Source of the DNA: Acinetobacter sp.
GTDB lineage: Bacteria > Pseudomonadota > Gammaproteobacteria > Pseudomonadales > Moraxellaceae
Assembly: GCA_030152605.1 (NCBI GenBank)
Contig: JASLJB010000174.1
Location: forward strand, 1-5,926
Direction of reading: 5' to 3'
DNA length: 5,926 nucleotides
Shown: positions 5,026 to 5,926 of the stretch, one piece after another
How positions within the stretch are numbered: the stretch's first letter is position 1
How the letters are laid out: the number at the start of each line of letters is the position of its first letter
The notes under the pieces: generated by a model
Told to the model about the DNA's origin: nothing
Seen by the model: the letters and a program-made list of their open reading frames with translations, nothing else
Databases searched by the model: none
Program-made: the position numbers and the translations under genes

Positions 5026-5058
5026 GTTCTCAATTCAGTCACCCTGTGATTGCATTTG

Positions 5059-5134
5059 GGGCGCTTAGCTCAGTTGGTAGAGCGTCTGCCTTACAAGCAG
5101 AATGTCGGCGGTTCGATCCCGTCAGCGCCCACCA
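5059..5134 (+). tRNA. tRNA-Val (UAC), copy 4 (last in array)
   Basis: Identical to the other Val copies, with CCA encoded at 5132-5134. It is the last gene of the array. No promoter of its own is visible in the 82-nt spacer before it, so its level may depend on read-through of the T-run hairpin at 5004-5025. Confidence 0.98.
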
Positions 5135-5416
5135 TATTCTTCTGCACTTCCTTATACTTATCCCTTATAAAGCGCTTACTGCTCAGTTTAGATCTGATGA
5201 CTTCAGTCCGATGGCTTTAATTTTTGCTTTACAGTCCCTTGTTTTACAGTCTTTTGTTTTTAGTACTTCAGCACTTTAAAAGATCAGTTGATTCATCATA
5301 CTTATTTGTTTTGTTTGAGACTTGAACTTTCCAAGCCCTGTATTGAGCTGAAAATTTAACTTTCTAAGAAACGCGACTTTCTTTTTGCATTTAAGCATTT
5401 TAAATTTGGCTCGGTC
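5135..5416. other. AT-rich intergenic region after the tRNA array
   Basis: No gene is supported here. No strong terminator for the array was found; the best candidate is a 4-bp stem AGTC/GGCT (5205-5216) followed by TTAATTTTT. A 9-bp direct repeat, TTTACAGTC, occurs at 5228-5236 and 5243-5251 (15-bp period), with a further CAGTC at 5204-5208 and ACTTCAG at 5200 and 5265. Near the right end AAGAAA (5366-5371) pairs with TTTCTT (5378-5383) followed by TTT, a weak plus-strand hairpin. The array and the DUF218 gene converge across this region. Confidence 0.5.
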
Positions 5417-5926
5417 TCAATATTCCTGCAGTAACCAACCACTCAGATAAGCAAAATACTCTCGAAGCCATGCGTTATAACGGGTGGAGAGCGGTGTGTC
5501 TGCGCTGACTGTAATAACCTGTTGATAGCCTTGTTTCTGCGCAATGGCCGCAGCACGTAAGGTATGGAAATCACTGCTGACCACCGCGATGCGGGCGTCT
5601 GGTCCGAGTTGATGTGCGGCTAAGATTGGCTGCGAGTTTTTGAGATTCAATTCGGTACTGGTACTGCGGTCTTCGATCGCGATCTGATCCACTGTAATAT
5701 CAAATCGTTGAACTAAATAATCCGCCATGACCTGCGCTTCGCTTTGGGTTTCACCATAGTCGACGCCACCACTGACGATGATCAGCGCCTTGGGGTGTAA
5801 GGCCACTACTTCGGCAGCGCGATCCAAGCGCAATGCTAAGGTGGGTGAGGCTTGCCCTTGAATGATGCCGCTGCCCAGCACGATGATGGCATCGATCGGC
5901 TGTTGTGGGAGCGGCTGATCTTTATG
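5417..5926 (-). CDS. DUF218 (SanA/ElyC/YdcF-type) protein, C-terminal part (partial)
   Basis: The frame is open from the right edge (5926) to TGA at 5417-5419, giving 169 residues of a longer protein; its start is outside the window. It covers essentially all of the DUF218 domain: the first strand DAIIVLGSG (12-20), R33-L-D-R-A (33-37), the LIIVSGG strand and loop (48-54), S62-E-A, the STSTELNLKNS region (88-98, matching the family's ST-x-EN motif), and the VVSSDFHTLRA segment (115-125, matching TS-x-FHM-x-RA). It ends REYFAYLSGWLLQEY, as in ElyC-like proteins. E. coli relatives are envelope proteins: ElyC affects peptidoglycan or undecaprenyl-phosphate metabolism and SanA affects vancomycin resistance; YdcF binds S-adenosylmethionine. 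Any N-terminal membrane helices cannot be seen, so the subgroup is unknown. A valine GTG at 5881 is internal, not the start. Confidence 0.9.
   Translation of the reverse strand, partial: HKDQPLPQQPIDAIIVLGSGIIQGQASPTLALRLDRAAEVVALHPKALIIVSGGVDYGETQSEAQVMADYLVQRFDITVDQIAIEDRSTSTELNLKNSQPILAAHQLGPDARIAVVSSDFHTLRAAAIAQKQGYQQVITVSADTPLSTRYNAWLREYFAYLSGWLLQEY

Noticed and set aside
4149..5134. CRISPR-like alternation of repeats and spacers
   Set aside because: The repeated units are 76-77 nt and fold as complete tRNAs with CCA ends; spacers are irregular in length and there are no cas genes.
4149..5134. Genomic island or prophage integrated at a tRNA
   Set aside because: No integrase, no other mobile genes and no flanking partial tRNA repeat inside the window.
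5046..5279. Plus-strand 77-codon frame covering the last tRNA-Val
   Set aside because: Its first part (SSVGRASALQAECRRFDP) is the translation of the tRNA gene itself, a frequent false gene type; the remainder is AT-rich intergenic sequence.

Overview
The window looks like chromosome of a gamma-proteobacterium of the Moraxellaceae, most likely Acinetobacter. The reasons are moderate-to-low GC, short compact genes, a DapE, a DUF1853 protein and a YbaN-type DUF454 protein of the kind seen there, and a tandem tRNA-Val/tRNA-Asp cluster. This is recognition from memory, not a database search. No transposase, integrase, phage gene, CRISPR array or toxin-antitoxin pair is visible.

Left part (1-2400). 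The window opens in the last ~44 codons of a plus-strand gene whose end weakly resembles an OmpA-type C-terminus. A single-domain PilH-like response regulator follows (346-723, plus). It converges on dapE (822-1958, minus), which makes the diaminopimelate/lysine enzyme succinyl-diaminopimelate desuccinylase. A long imperfect hairpin lies between their ends. Upstream of dapE is a 46-codon minus-strand gene (2119-2259) for an entericidin-type lipoprotein, with a GGAG ribosome binding site and its own strong terminator.

Middle part (2400-4150). A DUF1853 gene (minus) and a DUF454/YbaN-like inner-membrane protein gene (plus) are divergently transcribed from a 175-bp region. That region carries a perfect 9+9 bp inverted repeat just upstream of the DUF1853 start. 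About 300 bp without a protein gene follows. It holds two imperfect dyads and ends in a consensus promoter (TTGACA, 16 bp, TATAAT) whose -35 box is one arm of a perfect 7-bp inverted repeat.

Right part (4149-5926). That promoter faces eight tRNA genes in one direction, in the order Val-Asp-Asp-Val-Asp-Val-Asp-Val. The four tRNA-Val(UAC) copies are identical to each other, as are the four tRNA-Asp(GUC) copies, and all encode CCA. The spacers differ, and several can form hairpins. After ~280 bp of AT-rich sequence the window ends in the C-terminal part of a DUF218 (SanA/ElyC/YdcF-type) protein gene on the minus strand.

The protein genes are mostly single-gene units and do not form one pathway. 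The most distinctive parts are the tRNA array with its promoter dyad and structured spacers, and the small entericidin-type gene.
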